64,000 nucleotides of DNA from the NCBI RefSeq assembly GCF_902497855.1, contig NZ_CABVHU010000017.1:81346-145345 (forward strand), in the 5' to 3' direction. Shown piece after piece: positions 18,256-26,175 of the stretch. Within the stretch, counting starts at the first letter, position 1. Each line of letters begins with the position of its first letter. Source of the DNA: Pseudomonas fluorescens. Its GTDB lineage: Bacteria; Pseudomonadota; Gammaproteobacteria; Pseudomonadales; Pseudomonadaceae. Both the position numbers and the translations under genes were made by a program. The notes below the pieces were generated by a model, which made no database searches, was not told the origin of the DNA, and saw only the letters and a program-made list of their open reading frames with translations.

Positions 18256-19508
18256 AGTGTCAGTTCCTGTGTGGTGTGGTACAGCACCTCGGTGGCCTCG
18301 ATGAAATCATCCAGCACCATTGCCTCGTGAGGGTTGTGCGAACCGTGCTGGTTACGGATGAAGAGCATGGCGCTGGGGATCCCGGCGTTGGCGAAAACCG
18401 CAGCGTCATGCCCTGCACCACTCGGTGTCAGGACGCCCTCCCAGCCATGCTCGCGGGTCGTGCGCACAAAGGCTTCGACCCAGGGTTCATGCATGGCCGC
18501 CGGTTGCGTATCGATGCGTTTATCGAACTCGAACCGCACCTGACGGTGTTCCTCGATCTGCCGGACTTCGTCCAGGATCAAGGCATGGAAGGCCTCCAGC
18601 GTAGTTTGATGCAGACTGCGAACTTCCAGACTGAAGTTGACTTCGCCGGGTATCCGCGAGACCGCGTGATGCGCGGCGTTGGTGCCCAGGGTCCCGACCG
18701 TGACCACCAGATCGCGATCGTCATTGAGCCACTCGCCCCACAATTGATCGATGCGCGCCACCAGTTCGCTGACGGCAAATACCGAGTCATGGCGGTCCTC
18801 ACGGGACACCGCGCCGGAGTGGCCGTCCTCGCCCAGGCATCGCACCAGGTTGTGTCGCAGATTGCCGCGAATACCGGGCACGATGCCCAGGGCCTGGCCC
18901 ATTTTTTCCAGGGACTCGGCTTGTTCGATGTGCACTTCCAGGTAGCCGGCGAACTGCAGGCGGTCGATCAGCCATTGCTGACTGCGAATTGCATCCAGGT
19001 CAGCGCCGACCGCCTGCATGGCCTCGCCCAGGGTCTTCTTACTGAAGCGGTTGACCAATGCCAGGTCGTTAGACGTGAGCCCGCCCATCAGCGCTCGTGA
19101 GCCCATGTAGGACTTGCCATACCAGGCGCTCTCTTCACCGCGCAGGCCCAGCACGCGAATCGGACGCGGGGTCCGAACCGCTTGCTGATCCAGTCGGCAC
19201 AAGCACAACAGCCCCGCGATGACACCCGCTAGACCATCGTAATTACCACCTTGGGGCACCGAGTCCAAATGTGAGCCAATCCAGATGGCTGGTTGCCCGT
19301 CGTCATCGGCCCGTTGAAAAATCACATTGCCGGCACAGTCGCTGCGCACGAATAAACCGTTGTCGCGGGCGAACTGCGACAGATAGGCAATCGCAGCGTT
19401 TTCGCCAGCACCGTAGCTCTCACGGGTAATGCCGATTTCCGGGTCTCGGGACAGTTCACTGATTTCGCTGAACATGCGCCGCGCTTGTTGTTTCCAGAGG
19501 GTGCTCAT
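18252..19508 (-). CDS. Zn-dependent N-carbamoyl-amino-acid hydrolase, probable ureidosuccinase
   Basis: A 418-residue M20-type amidase of the hydantoin-utilisation/allantoate group. Metal-site stretches are WIGSHLDSVPQGGNYDG, LRGEESAWYG and the C-terminal GSHNPHEAM; GAGHDAAVFA supplies further residues. Such enzymes cleave N-carbamoyl amino acids to the amino acid, CO2 and ammonia. Placed after dihydroorotase, the natural substrate would be N-carbamoyl-L-aspartate, giving aspartate. ATG 19508 is chosen because it makes a 4-base ATGA overlap with the preceding stop. Alternative substrates such as N-carbamoyl-beta-alanine cannot be excluded. Confidence 0.8.
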   Translation of the reverse strand: MSTLWKQQARRMFSEISELSRDPEIGITRESYGAGENAAIAYLSQFARDNGLFVRSDCAGNVIFQRADDDGQPAIWIGSHLDSVPQGGNYDGLAGVIAGLLCLCRLDQQAVRTPRPIRVLGLRGEESAWYGKSYMGSRALMGGLTSNDLALVNRFSKKTLGEAMQAVGADLDAIRSQQWLIDRLQFAGYLEVHIEQAESLEKMGQALGIVPGIRGNLRHNLVRCLGEDGHSGAVSREDRHDSVFAVSELVARIDQLWGEWLNDDRDLVVTVGTLGTNAAHHAVSRIPGEVNFSLEVRSLHQTTLEAFHALILDEVRQIEEHRQVRFEFDKRIDTQPAAMHEPWVEAFVRTTREHGWEGVLTPSGAGHDAAVFANAGIPSAMLFIRNQHGSHNPHEAMVLDDFIEATEVLYHTTQELTL

Positions 19509-20440
19509 GGCAAGGCTCCAAAGGCTGCGGCCGGAGAATCGTCGAGGCTGCCGATCAGTGTGCTCAAATGGCTGATGCCCTTGCGCCGGCAATACACTTC
19601 CAGCTCGTTGACCATCAGGTTCATGGTCTTGGGATGAATAAAAGTAGCGGTGCCGACCTGCACCGCACTGGCACCGGCATAGATGAACTCCAGAGCGTCA
19701 TGGGCGGTGGCAATGCCGCCGCAGCCGATCACTGGAATCTGCAGGGCCTTGGCGCACTGATAGGTCAATCGCACCATCAGCGGCTTGATCATTGCGCCGG
19801 AGATCCCGCCCATAAAATTACCCAGCCGTGCCCGACCTTTTTCGATGTCGATCGACAGCCCGAGCAAGGTGTTGCCGACCACCACAGCGTCCGCGCCTTC
19901 GTCCTGCGCGGACAATGCGATGTCGACGATTTCTCCAGCGTTGGGAGTCAGCTTGACCCACAGCGGCAACGACGTACTGGCACGCATTAATTTGATTACC
20001 TGCCGCGTGGTATCGGCGTGCATACCGAACGACGCGCCGTGGGCTTCAATATTGGGGCATGAGATATTCGCTTCGATGCCGGCCACGCCTGGCACATCGC
20101 TCAAGCGTGCCGCCAGTTCGGCAAAACCCTGGGCGGTCGGTGCCGAAATGCTGACGATCAGTGGCGAATCAAAATTGCGGTAGAACGGCACCACCTTCGC
20201 GATGAATAGATCGGCACCTTTGCTCGGGATCCCGATGGCATTCATCATGCCGTCGGCCAGTTCACAAACCCGCGGCATGGGGTTGCCGGTGCGTTTTTCG
20301 CTGGTAATGGTCTTGGTTACCAAGGCGCCCAGACTGTTGAAGTCCAGCAAGTGGGTAAGCTCTTCGGCGAAAGTGCCGGATGCCGGCATCACCGGGTTCT
20401 TCAGGCGCAGGCCGCCGATATTTACGCTGAGATCAATCAT
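19505..20440 (-). CDS. Dihydroorotate dehydrogenase catalytic subunit, class 1B (PyrDB-like)
   Basis: A 311-residue FMN barrel enzyme. It opens IDLSVNIGGLRLKNPVMPASG in outline and has the ANISCPN motif with the class-1 catalytic cysteine, KLTPNAGEIVDIA, and the FMN-phosphate loops IPVIGCGGI and VQVGTATF. Class 1B enzymes work with a PyrK partner and NAD. Pseudomonads normally make pyrimidines with the quinone-linked class 2 enzyme, so this copy is likely for orotate reduction. ATG 20440 overlaps the stop of the PyrK-like gene by 4 bases. Confidence 0.85.
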   Translation of the reverse strand: MIDLSVNIGGLRLKNPVMPASGTFAEELTHLLDFNSLGALVTKTITSEKRTGNPMPRVCELADGMMNAIGIPSKGADLFIAKVVPFYRNFDSPLIVSISAPTAQGFAELAARLSDVPGVAGIEANISCPNIEAHGASFGMHADTTRQVIKLMRASTSLPLWVKLTPNAGEIVDIALSAQDEGADAVVVGNTLLGLSIDIEKGRARLGNFMGGISGAMIKPLMVRLTYQCAKALQIPVIGCGGIATAHDALEFIYAGASAVQVGTATFIHPKTMNLMVNELEVYCRRKGISHLSTLIGSLDDSPAAAFGALP

Positions 20441-21270
20441 TCCAACACCTCCGCCAGGTCGAACACCGGGCCTTCCAGACACACACGTTTGCCGACTTTC
20501 AAGCCATCGACTTCAAACACATCGACGCAGCACTGGCACATGCCCAGGCCGCAGACCATTTGCTGCTCCAGGGCGACTTGCCCGGCCAGCCCCAACTCGC
20601 CCGACAGGCGCTTGAGCAAACGGGTCAGGCGTCTGGAGCCACAGGTGAACAGCGCATTGCTGCCTTCCCGGGCGATCACCTCACGCAGCACCGCTTCAAT
20701 GTTTTCCAATGCGCTGCTGCCGTCCTCGTCCAGGACGCTGATGACTTCAGCGCCCAAAGAGGCAAAACGCTCCCGGGATAACAGACTTTTTTCGCTGCGG
20801 GCGCTGAGCACTGCGGTCAGCTTGATCCCCGAGGCATGGGCCGCTTCGGCCAACGGCGCCAGGGTCGCCAAGCCGACACCCCGGGCAACGATGGTCATAT
20901 GTCGCCAGTTCGGATCAAGGTCGAAGCCCTTGCCCAAGGGGCCGAGGATTTCCAGGGTTTGCCGCTCACTGAGGGTTTCCAGGCCGAAGGTGCCCTTGCC
21001 GGTAACCTTGTACAGAAACTCAACCTGGCCAGTGACCGGATCGGCCTTGTAGGTGCTCATCGGCCGGCGGAAGAAAGGTTTGTGTTCGCCTTCGCTGGGG
21101 CAAAGCAAGTTGAAGAATTGCCCAGGCTGCGAATGGCACGCGGCGCCATCGGCTTGCAGGATCAGACGTTTGTATTCGTCGTTGACCCATTCGTTGGACA
21201 GCACCACCGCCAGCGTATCGTTAGGCGGGGTGACGGCGATGGCCTGGCAGCAGGTCGATATCCCGGTCAT
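20437..21270 (-). CDS. Dihydroorotate dehydrogenase electron-transfer subunit (PyrK-like)
   Basis: A 277-residue FAD/2Fe-2S subunit. It shows the flavin motif FFRRPMSTY, the nucleotide region LGPLGKGFDL and a C-terminal 2Fe-2S cluster CGLGMCQCC followed by VCLEGPVF. It would pass electrons from NAD(P)H to the FMN subunit, so that the complex reduces orotate to dihydroorotate. It is the first gene of a fully overlapping operon (pyrK-like, pyrDB-like, amidohydrolase, dihydroorotase). A copy of the 17-bp operator-like motif is centred about 42 bases upstream of its ATG. Confidence 0.85.
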   Translation of the reverse strand: MTGISTCCQAIAVTPPNDTLAVVLSNEWVNDEYKRLILQADGAACHSQPGQFFNLLCPSEGEHKPFFRRPMSTYKADPVTGQVEFLYKVTGKGTFGLETLSERQTLEILGPLGKGFDLDPNWRHMTIVARGVGLATLAPLAEAAHASGIKLTAVLSARSEKSLLSRERFASLGAEVISVLDEDGSSALENIEAVLREVIAREGSNALFTCGSRRLTRLLKRLSGELGLAGQVALEQQMVCGLGMCQCCVDVFEVDGLKVGKRVCLEGPVFDLAEVLE

Positions 21271-21303
21271 TTGAAAGCCCTCTTTGTTCTTGTTTAAGTG
21301 CTC

Positions 21304-21320
21304 TGTCTAATTTTTGATAC
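21304..21320 (-). promoter_or_regulatory. Operator-like motif copy 1, upstream of the pyrK-like gene
   Basis: TGTCTAATTTTTGATAC on the plus strand, 34 bases before the pyrK-like start. On the gene's own strand it reads GTATCAAAAATTAGACA, and a TTGACT (complement of 21326-21331) sits just upstream of it, so the motif may overlap the promoter spacer and -10 region, as a repressor site would. Identical 17-mers occur at 21418 and 22882. Confidence 0.7.
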
Positions 21321-21417
21321 TCTCGAGTCAAAAGAGTAACGACGCCGCCCTCGGATCCGGCAGCGTCGTGATTTTCTACTTCAATTCAGGTTTGACTCTA
21401 CGCCTCATCATTGTGTT

Positions 21418-21434
21418 TGTCTAATTTTTGATAC
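21418..21434 (-). promoter_or_regulatory. Operator-like motif copy 2, same intergenic region
   Basis: An identical copy of the 17-mer, 114 bases further from the pyrK-like gene and in the same orientation. The two sites bracket the 208-base gap between the MFS gene and the operon. Confidence 0.7.
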
Positions 21435-21478
21435 GACCGGCGCAATACTTTTTTAGCATTAACACAGCGGTTCAGCTC

Positions 21479-22747
21479 TTACTTTTGCTCCACTGGCAAG
21501 GCATTCGCCAATCGCGCTTCCCCACTGTCGCCCTGGCTGCGCGGCAGCAGGAACAGCGTGGCGGCCATGGCTAACAGGTAGATCGAAGCCAGCAACATGA
21601 TCGCCGCCGAAAACGAATACGCCAGGGCGATGGCGCCCACCGCCAGAGGACCGAACCCACCGACCCCGCGCCCGACGTTGAACAGCACATTCTGCGCGGT
21701 GGCCCGTACTTGCGCCGGGTACAGGTCAGAGATCAATGCGCCGTAACCACCGATCATGCCGTTGACGAAAATCCCCATGATCACGCCGGTGAACAGCATG
21801 CTGATCGGATCCGTCAGGTTGGCGTAGATCAACACCATGACGGCCGCGCTGGCCTGATACAGCAGGAAGATTTTCCAACGTCCGAAGCGGTCCGCCAGTT
21901 GCCCGAACAACCAGATGCCGAAAGCCATCCCCACCACCGTGGCAGCGGTCCAGGTGCCGGACGCGGTCAGCGAGAAACCGAACTGGCGCGACAGGTAACT
22001 GGGCATCCAGATCATGATTCCGTAGTAACCGAAATTCTGCACCGAGGTCAGCACCATCACGCCGATGCTGGCTTTAGTCGTCGGTACATCCTTGAACAGT
22101 TGGCCAAAGCGCTGGGTAAACGAGATAGGGTTAACCGTGGCCTTGATGAACTCCTCCGGCTCGCCCATGGTGTGGCGAATCACGAAGGACAACAGCGCCG
22201 GCACCAGTCCGACCAGAAACATTCCGCGCCAACCGATATGTGGCAACAGCAGCGGAGTCAACAGTGCAGCCGCCAGGACACCAGCCTGCCATCCCATGCC
22301 GACGTAGGATGATGCGCGGTTGCGCTTGTTGGCCGGCCAGGTCTCGGCGATCAGCGCCATGCCGATACCGAACTCGCCGCCCAGGCCAAATCCGGCCAGG
22401 GTACGGTACGTCAGCAAGTCCCAGTAACCCTGGGCCAGCGAGCACAAACCGGTGAAAACTGAAAACACCAGAATGCACACGCTGAGCATCTTCACCCGGC
22501 CATAACGGTCGCTGAGTTGGCCGAAGATCAAGCCACCGGCCACAGCACCGAGCAACGTCCAGGTGACCAGAGATCCGGCCTCGGAGGTCGTCAGCCCCAG
22601 GCCGAGAGTGATGGCCGGCAACATGAAGCCAAGAATCAGCAGGTCGAACCCGTCCATGGCGTAGCCGGTCACGCTGGCGATCAACGCCTTGCGCGGTGAC
22701 GCATCCGCCTTGACGGCGCTTGAGTCGTTGTGAGTTTTCACAATCAT
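21479..22747 (-). CDS. MFS transporter, AAHS-like; candidate orotate/pyrimidine importer
   Basis: A 422-residue major-facilitator protein with 12 predicted membrane helices. It has the AAHS-type opening VTGYAMDGFDLLILGFMLP and the loop FGQLSDRYGRVKML between helices 2 and 3. Such carriers import organic acids with protons. It lies between the pyrK-like operon and the Tsx-like porin gene on the same strand, and a copy of the 17-bp motif is 135 bases upstream of its start. An anionic pyrimidine such as orotate is the likely cargo by context. Confidence 0.8.
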   Translation of the reverse strand: MIVKTHNDSSAVKADASPRKALIASVTGYAMDGFDLLILGFMLPAITLGLGLTTSEAGSLVTWTLLGAVAGGLIFGQLSDRYGRVKMLSVCILVFSVFTGLCSLAQGYWDLLTYRTLAGFGLGGEFGIGMALIAETWPANKRNRASSYVGMGWQAGVLAAALLTPLLLPHIGWRGMFLVGLVPALLSFVIRHTMGEPEEFIKATVNPISFTQRFGQLFKDVPTTKASIGVMVLTSVQNFGYYGIMIWMPSYLSRQFGFSLTASGTWTAATVVGMAFGIWLFGQLADRFGRWKIFLLYQASAAVMVLIYANLTDPISMLFTGVIMGIFVNGMIGGYGALISDLYPAQVRATAQNVLFNVGRGVGGFGPLAVGAIALAYSFSAAIMLLASIYLLAMAATLFLLPRSQGDSGEARLANALPVEQK

Positions 22748-22881
22748 TACCTCTTATTGTTATCTCTGGTTGATGCGGGTGAACCGGGATCGGGGTCACC
22801 GCCTGACTCATCCCTGGAAGGAAACAGCGCCGTCCTTCATTCGCCGGCGATGCGCTGAGTCTACGAACAAATGAAACGTTT

Positions 22882-22898
22882 TGTCTAATTTTTGATAC
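22882..22898 (-). promoter_or_regulatory. Operator-like motif copy 3, upstream of the MFS gene
   Basis: The same 17-mer, exact, in the 181-base gap between the porin gene stop and the MFS start. It marks the MFS gene as a separate transcription unit under the same control. Confidence 0.7.
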
Positions 22899-22928
22899 GA
22901 CACAGGCGAAAAATTAAGATTCCGCTTT

Positions 22929-23789
22929 TTACAGGTGCCACTCCAGATTGATCGATAACGCATCGACATCCGTGCCCGGCCCCTTCTCATTGCCGAACTT
23001 GTTGCGCCAGTACTCGTAGCCAGGACCGATCCACAGCACGTTTTTTTCGCCCCAACCCAACTGCCCGACGTCCAGCATCAACGAAGTGCGCATCAACTGT
23101 TCGGCGGCCGTGGGCCGGTTCTGATAGTCGTCACCCTTCTTGCTGCTGTAGGTGTAAAAGCCCTGGAACTTGAGTGGTAGCGGTCCCGCCATGAACGGCA
23201 CGCCCCACGTGAGGTTGAACTGCAGGAACGGATCGAACAGTAGATCGTTGTGATTACCCGGCTTGCCGCACACGTCCAGACCGCAGTGATTCCATTCCCG
23301 GGCGTAGAGCACGCTGGCGTCGAGAAACCCCGCGGGCAAGGCAAACTTCAACGTCGGACCAAGCACCAACAGGCGTTTTTCAGAAGCGAACTCATTGTTC
23401 TTGGTGTTGTAGTCGAAGCCGGCGGTCAAGGCCACGTCCTTGACCGGGCCGAATGCCAGAGGCTTGTCGAATACCTTCCCGTACTGCAACTGGTTGCGAT
23501 ATGTCAGGTAAAACTCGGTAGCACCGGTGCCTCCGCCCTTGGCCGGGTCGGTGCTGTCTGACTTGAACACATCCAGGTTAATGAAGTTCTGCCCCAGCCT
23601 GTAGCTGCTGACATGGGTTATTTGCAGAATGTTCTTGGCCACATCCCTGGTTTTGCCGGGATCGCTGTAATGGTCGCTATAGCGGTAGCCAATCAAAGTG
23701 TCGCTGTAGCCAGGCGCCGCCAGCGCGCAAGGCGTCAAGACAGCCAGTGAAAGCGCCAGCAATGACGGTAAGCCGATTGAATGGTCCAT
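22929..23789 (-). CDS. Nucleoside-specific outer-membrane channel, Tsx-like
   Basis: A 286-residue outer-membrane beta-barrel. A signal peptide ends near LAA (about residue 24). The mature protein is rich in alternating aromatic strands (TLIGYRYSDHYSDPG, NFINLDVFKSDST, TEFYLTYRNQLQYG, VLWIGPGYEYWRNKFG) and ends in the hydrophobic/aromatic SINLEWHL typical of barrels needing Bam insertion. Tsx channels admit nucleosides and bases. Placed beside the MFS importer, it would bring pyrimidine compounds across the outer membrane. The cysteine pair CGLDVCG may form a loop disulfide. Confidence 0.75.
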   Translation of the reverse strand: MDHSIGLPSLLALSLAVLTPCALAAPGYSDTLIGYRYSDHYSDPGKTRDVAKNILQITHVSSYRLGQNFINLDVFKSDSTDPAKGGGTGATEFYLTYRNQLQYGKVFDKPLAFGPVKDVALTAGFDYNTKNNEFASEKRLLVLGPTLKFALPAGFLDASVLYAREWNHCGLDVCGKPGNHNDLLFDPFLQFNLTWGVPFMAGPLPLKFQGFYTYSSKKGDDYQNRPTAAEQLMRTSLMLDVGQLGWGEKNVLWIGPGYEYWRNKFGNEKGPGTDVDALSINLEWHL

Positions 23790-24108
23790 TGTTGTGCTCC
23801 GTATTGTTATTGATTTAGGGGCGTAGCAGGTCGCGCAATCAGAGTCATCTGTTCACGGCCTCACATTTCGTTTCGGGTGCGAAAAGGTCAGGGGTTCAGG
23901 TCGACGAGGTTCTCCAGGCTGGTTTTCAGGCGTGACAAACCCCGGTGCGGCTCAATAAAGGCGACGGGATTCGGGTTTTTCTATCAGTAAGAAAGGGACT
24001 GCACGCCAGGGATCATCCTGGAGCCAGGCTTGCCACAGGGATCTGGGGTGGGATATTCATGGACATGGCCGCACCATTTTTGTATTTTTTAGACAAATGA
24101 GTAATGCC

Positions 24109-24125
24109 TGTCTAAATATTGATAC
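24109..24125 (+). promoter_or_regulatory. Operator-like motif copy 4, between the porin and XRE genes
   Basis: TGTCTAAATATTGATAC, differing from the other copies at two central positions. It lies 125 bases before the XRE regulator start and 320 bases from the divergent porin start. A reversed half-site TTAGACA is just upstream (about 24089-24095). The rest of the 460-base gap (23790-24249) shows no gene. Confidence 0.6.
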
Positions 24126-24249
24126 ATCGAAGTCGTGACGAGGTCAACAAATTCCTTGTTCGAACCGCATGAACGGCAGCTATCGTCCGCTCAGAAACTG
24201 GTTGGAGCAGCGTGTTCCACCCCATGTACATTAGCCATTCGGAGTTTTA

Positions 24250-25125
24250 GTGAGCCAGATCGACTACCAGGCCATCGGGGAACGCCTTCGGGCCTACCGC
24301 ATCGGTCGCCAATTGAACGCCGACCAGGTGGCCGAGAAACTCGATATTTCCCGTGCAGCGGTGTATCGCCTGGAACTGGGCAAAATCGTCAAGCTCGAGA
24401 CCCTGGATCGCCTGGCACAGTTGCTCAAGGTTTCCCTGACCAGCCTGCTGGGCTCCGACACCGAATATTTCGACAATGCCCTGGGTTACTTCGAGCGCAT
24501 GCGTCAGCTGGAAGCGCGCTCGTTGAGCATCCAGTCGTACTTCGACCCCTTTTCCTATCTGTTGACCTCCCCTGCTTATTCCGAACTGTTCAAGACCATG
24601 CTCGACGAAGCACGGCCGAAGAATTTCGACGCAGGCCAAGCGGCGATGCAAGCGCAGATTCTCGAGATTCTCAACGAACGTAAAGCGACGTTTTCCAAAC
24701 AGAAGTTCGAGGTACAGTCGATCATCAGCCTGCGCCAGATCGAGCGCTACCTGCATATCGGCCTGGTCGGCCGCCTCGACCTGCCACCGAGCGTGAGGAT
24801 GGAACGCTCACTGCTGGCGCGGCGCGAAGTCGAAAACCTGATTGACAAGATCGGTAGCGAAGGCTCGCGTTTCAATATCTACCTCATCGACGAAACCCTG
24901 CCCAGCGCCACCTTCCAGATTTTCGAGCAAGAGCACACAAGCTATGTCGCCGTCAGCCCCTACCGTCTCGGGGAACTGCCCAATATTCATACCGGCATTG
25001 CCAGTGTGAGCTCATCACCCGAAGCCGTGGAAATGTACAGGAGCATGACCCGTGGGCTACTTGAGCGTGCGCATTCAGGTGAGGCTGCAAAACGAGAGCT
25101 GAGCAGGTTGTTGGCCAAACTCTGA
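24250..25125 (+). CDS. XRE-family regulator, probable regulator of the orotate regulon
   Basis: A 291-residue protein. Residues about 8-65 form an HTH_3 domain (IGERLRAYRIGRQLNADQVAEKLDISRAAVYRLELGKI in outline). The remaining ~225 residues have no signature I know and probably sense a ligand. The start is GTG 24250, with GGAG 7 bases upstream. The gene is divergent from the Tsx-like channel and carries a motif copy upstream, suggesting autoregulation. It is the only regulator adjoining the motif-bearing units, so it is the prime candidate to bind the 17-mer. Confidence 0.8.
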   Translation: MSQIDYQAIGERLRAYRIGRQLNADQVAEKLDISRAAVYRLELGKIVKLETLDRLAQLLKVSLTSLLGSDTEYFDNALGYFERMRQLEARSLSIQSYFDPFSYLLTSPAYSELFKTMLDEARPKNFDAGQAAMQAQILEILNERKATFSKQKFEVQSIISLRQIERYLHIGLVGRLDLPPSVRMERSLLARREVENLIDKIGSEGSRFNIYLIDETLPSATFQIFEQEHTSYVAVSPYRLGELPNIHTGIASVSSSPEAVEMYRSMTRGLLERAHSGEAAKRELSRLLAKL

Positions 25126-25156
25126 GCAGGCCCTTTGTTTTGTGGATACCGGGCTC

Positions 25157-26068
25157 CTAGCTCTTCATCGCTTCCTTCAGTGCGATAGAAAGGAACTCCC
25201 GGAGTGCCGAAACATTGCTCTGCAATGCTGGCTTGGTCCTCCACACCAGGCCTACATCCATTGACGGGATCTTGTCAGCAAGCACCCGCCGAACTATCCG
25301 CTGTCCTTCCAGCGACCAAGGGCGATAGACCAGATCAGACAGGATCGCTACGCCACGCCCAGCCGCGACCAAACTGCGCACGGCCTCTATTGAACAGCTC
25401 TGGAGTCTGACTTTAGGAGCCAACCCGTACTGGTCCCAGTATTTCCTGACCGTATCGATGTGCTCGTCCATATCCAGCAAGATGTAGTCATGCAGGGCCA
25501 CATCAGCTAGCCCCACCCTATCTGCCAGCATGAGCGGATGCTCCGGATGTCCCCAAAGCTGCCTCGAAGACTTAAGCAGTGTTTCGCAAGCAACATGGCC
25601 TCGCTCGGGCAGGTTCGAGGCTAACAGGAGGGCTAAATCCAAGTCGCCATCCAGTACGAGGCGCTCGATATCTTGCCGCTGATGCTCTACCACCCTCAAA
25701 TCCAGGTTCGGGAACTTCTGCTCGATGATCGGTAGAAGCGAAGGAAGCACATACGCCGTGATTGTCTCAGTGACACCGATACGCACTGTACCGGTGATAA
25801 GTACTGGTTCGACTGAAGCGGCAGCTACTGCGTCCTTCACGGCGGCCTCAATGAGCTGCGCATGCCGTAAAAATCTGATGCCGGCCTCGGTCAGACGTAC
25901 TCCGCTCGAGTGACGGGAAAACAGGGATGCCCCCACTATCTCTTCAAGGCCTTTGAGCGAAGCGGTAATTGATGATTGCGCCACATGACAGCGTTGGGCC
26001 GCTCTGGAGATCTGTCCCGTGTCCGCGATCGCCACAAAATACTGGAGTTGCTTAAGGGTAGGAAGCAT
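25157..26068 (-). CDS. LysR-family transcriptional regulator
   Basis: A 303-residue LysR regulator. HTH: LKQLQYFVAIADTGQISRAAQRCHVAQSSITASLKGLE; effector-binding domain follows. ATG 26068 is chosen because the 27 extra residues of the longer frame are hydrophobic and unlike LysR proteins. It is divergent from the molybdoenzyme operon, 107 bases away, and is its likely regulator. It converges on the XRE gene with 31 bases between stops. Confidence 0.85.
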   Translation of the reverse strand: MLPTLKQLQYFVAIADTGQISRAAQRCHVAQSSITASLKGLEEIVGASLFSRHSSGVRLTEAGIRFLRHAQLIEAAVKDAVAAASVEPVLITGTVRIGVTETITAYVLPSLLPIIEQKFPNLDLRVVEHQRQDIERLVLDGDLDLALLLASNLPERGHVACETLLKSSRQLWGHPEHPLMLADRVGLADVALHDYILLDMDEHIDTVRKYWDQYGLAPKVRLQSCSIEAVRSLVAAGRGVAILSDLVYRPWSLEGQRIVRRVLADKIPSMDVGLVWRTKPALQSNVSALREFLSIALKEAMKS

Positions 26069-26175
26069 CGTTTTTTCCAATATCGCATTACAAAAAAAAA
26101 GAATTATAAATACCCAATAATGCTCGCTAGCATCGAGCCATGACAACACTGTGACAAGATGCCGAGTAACTAAAC

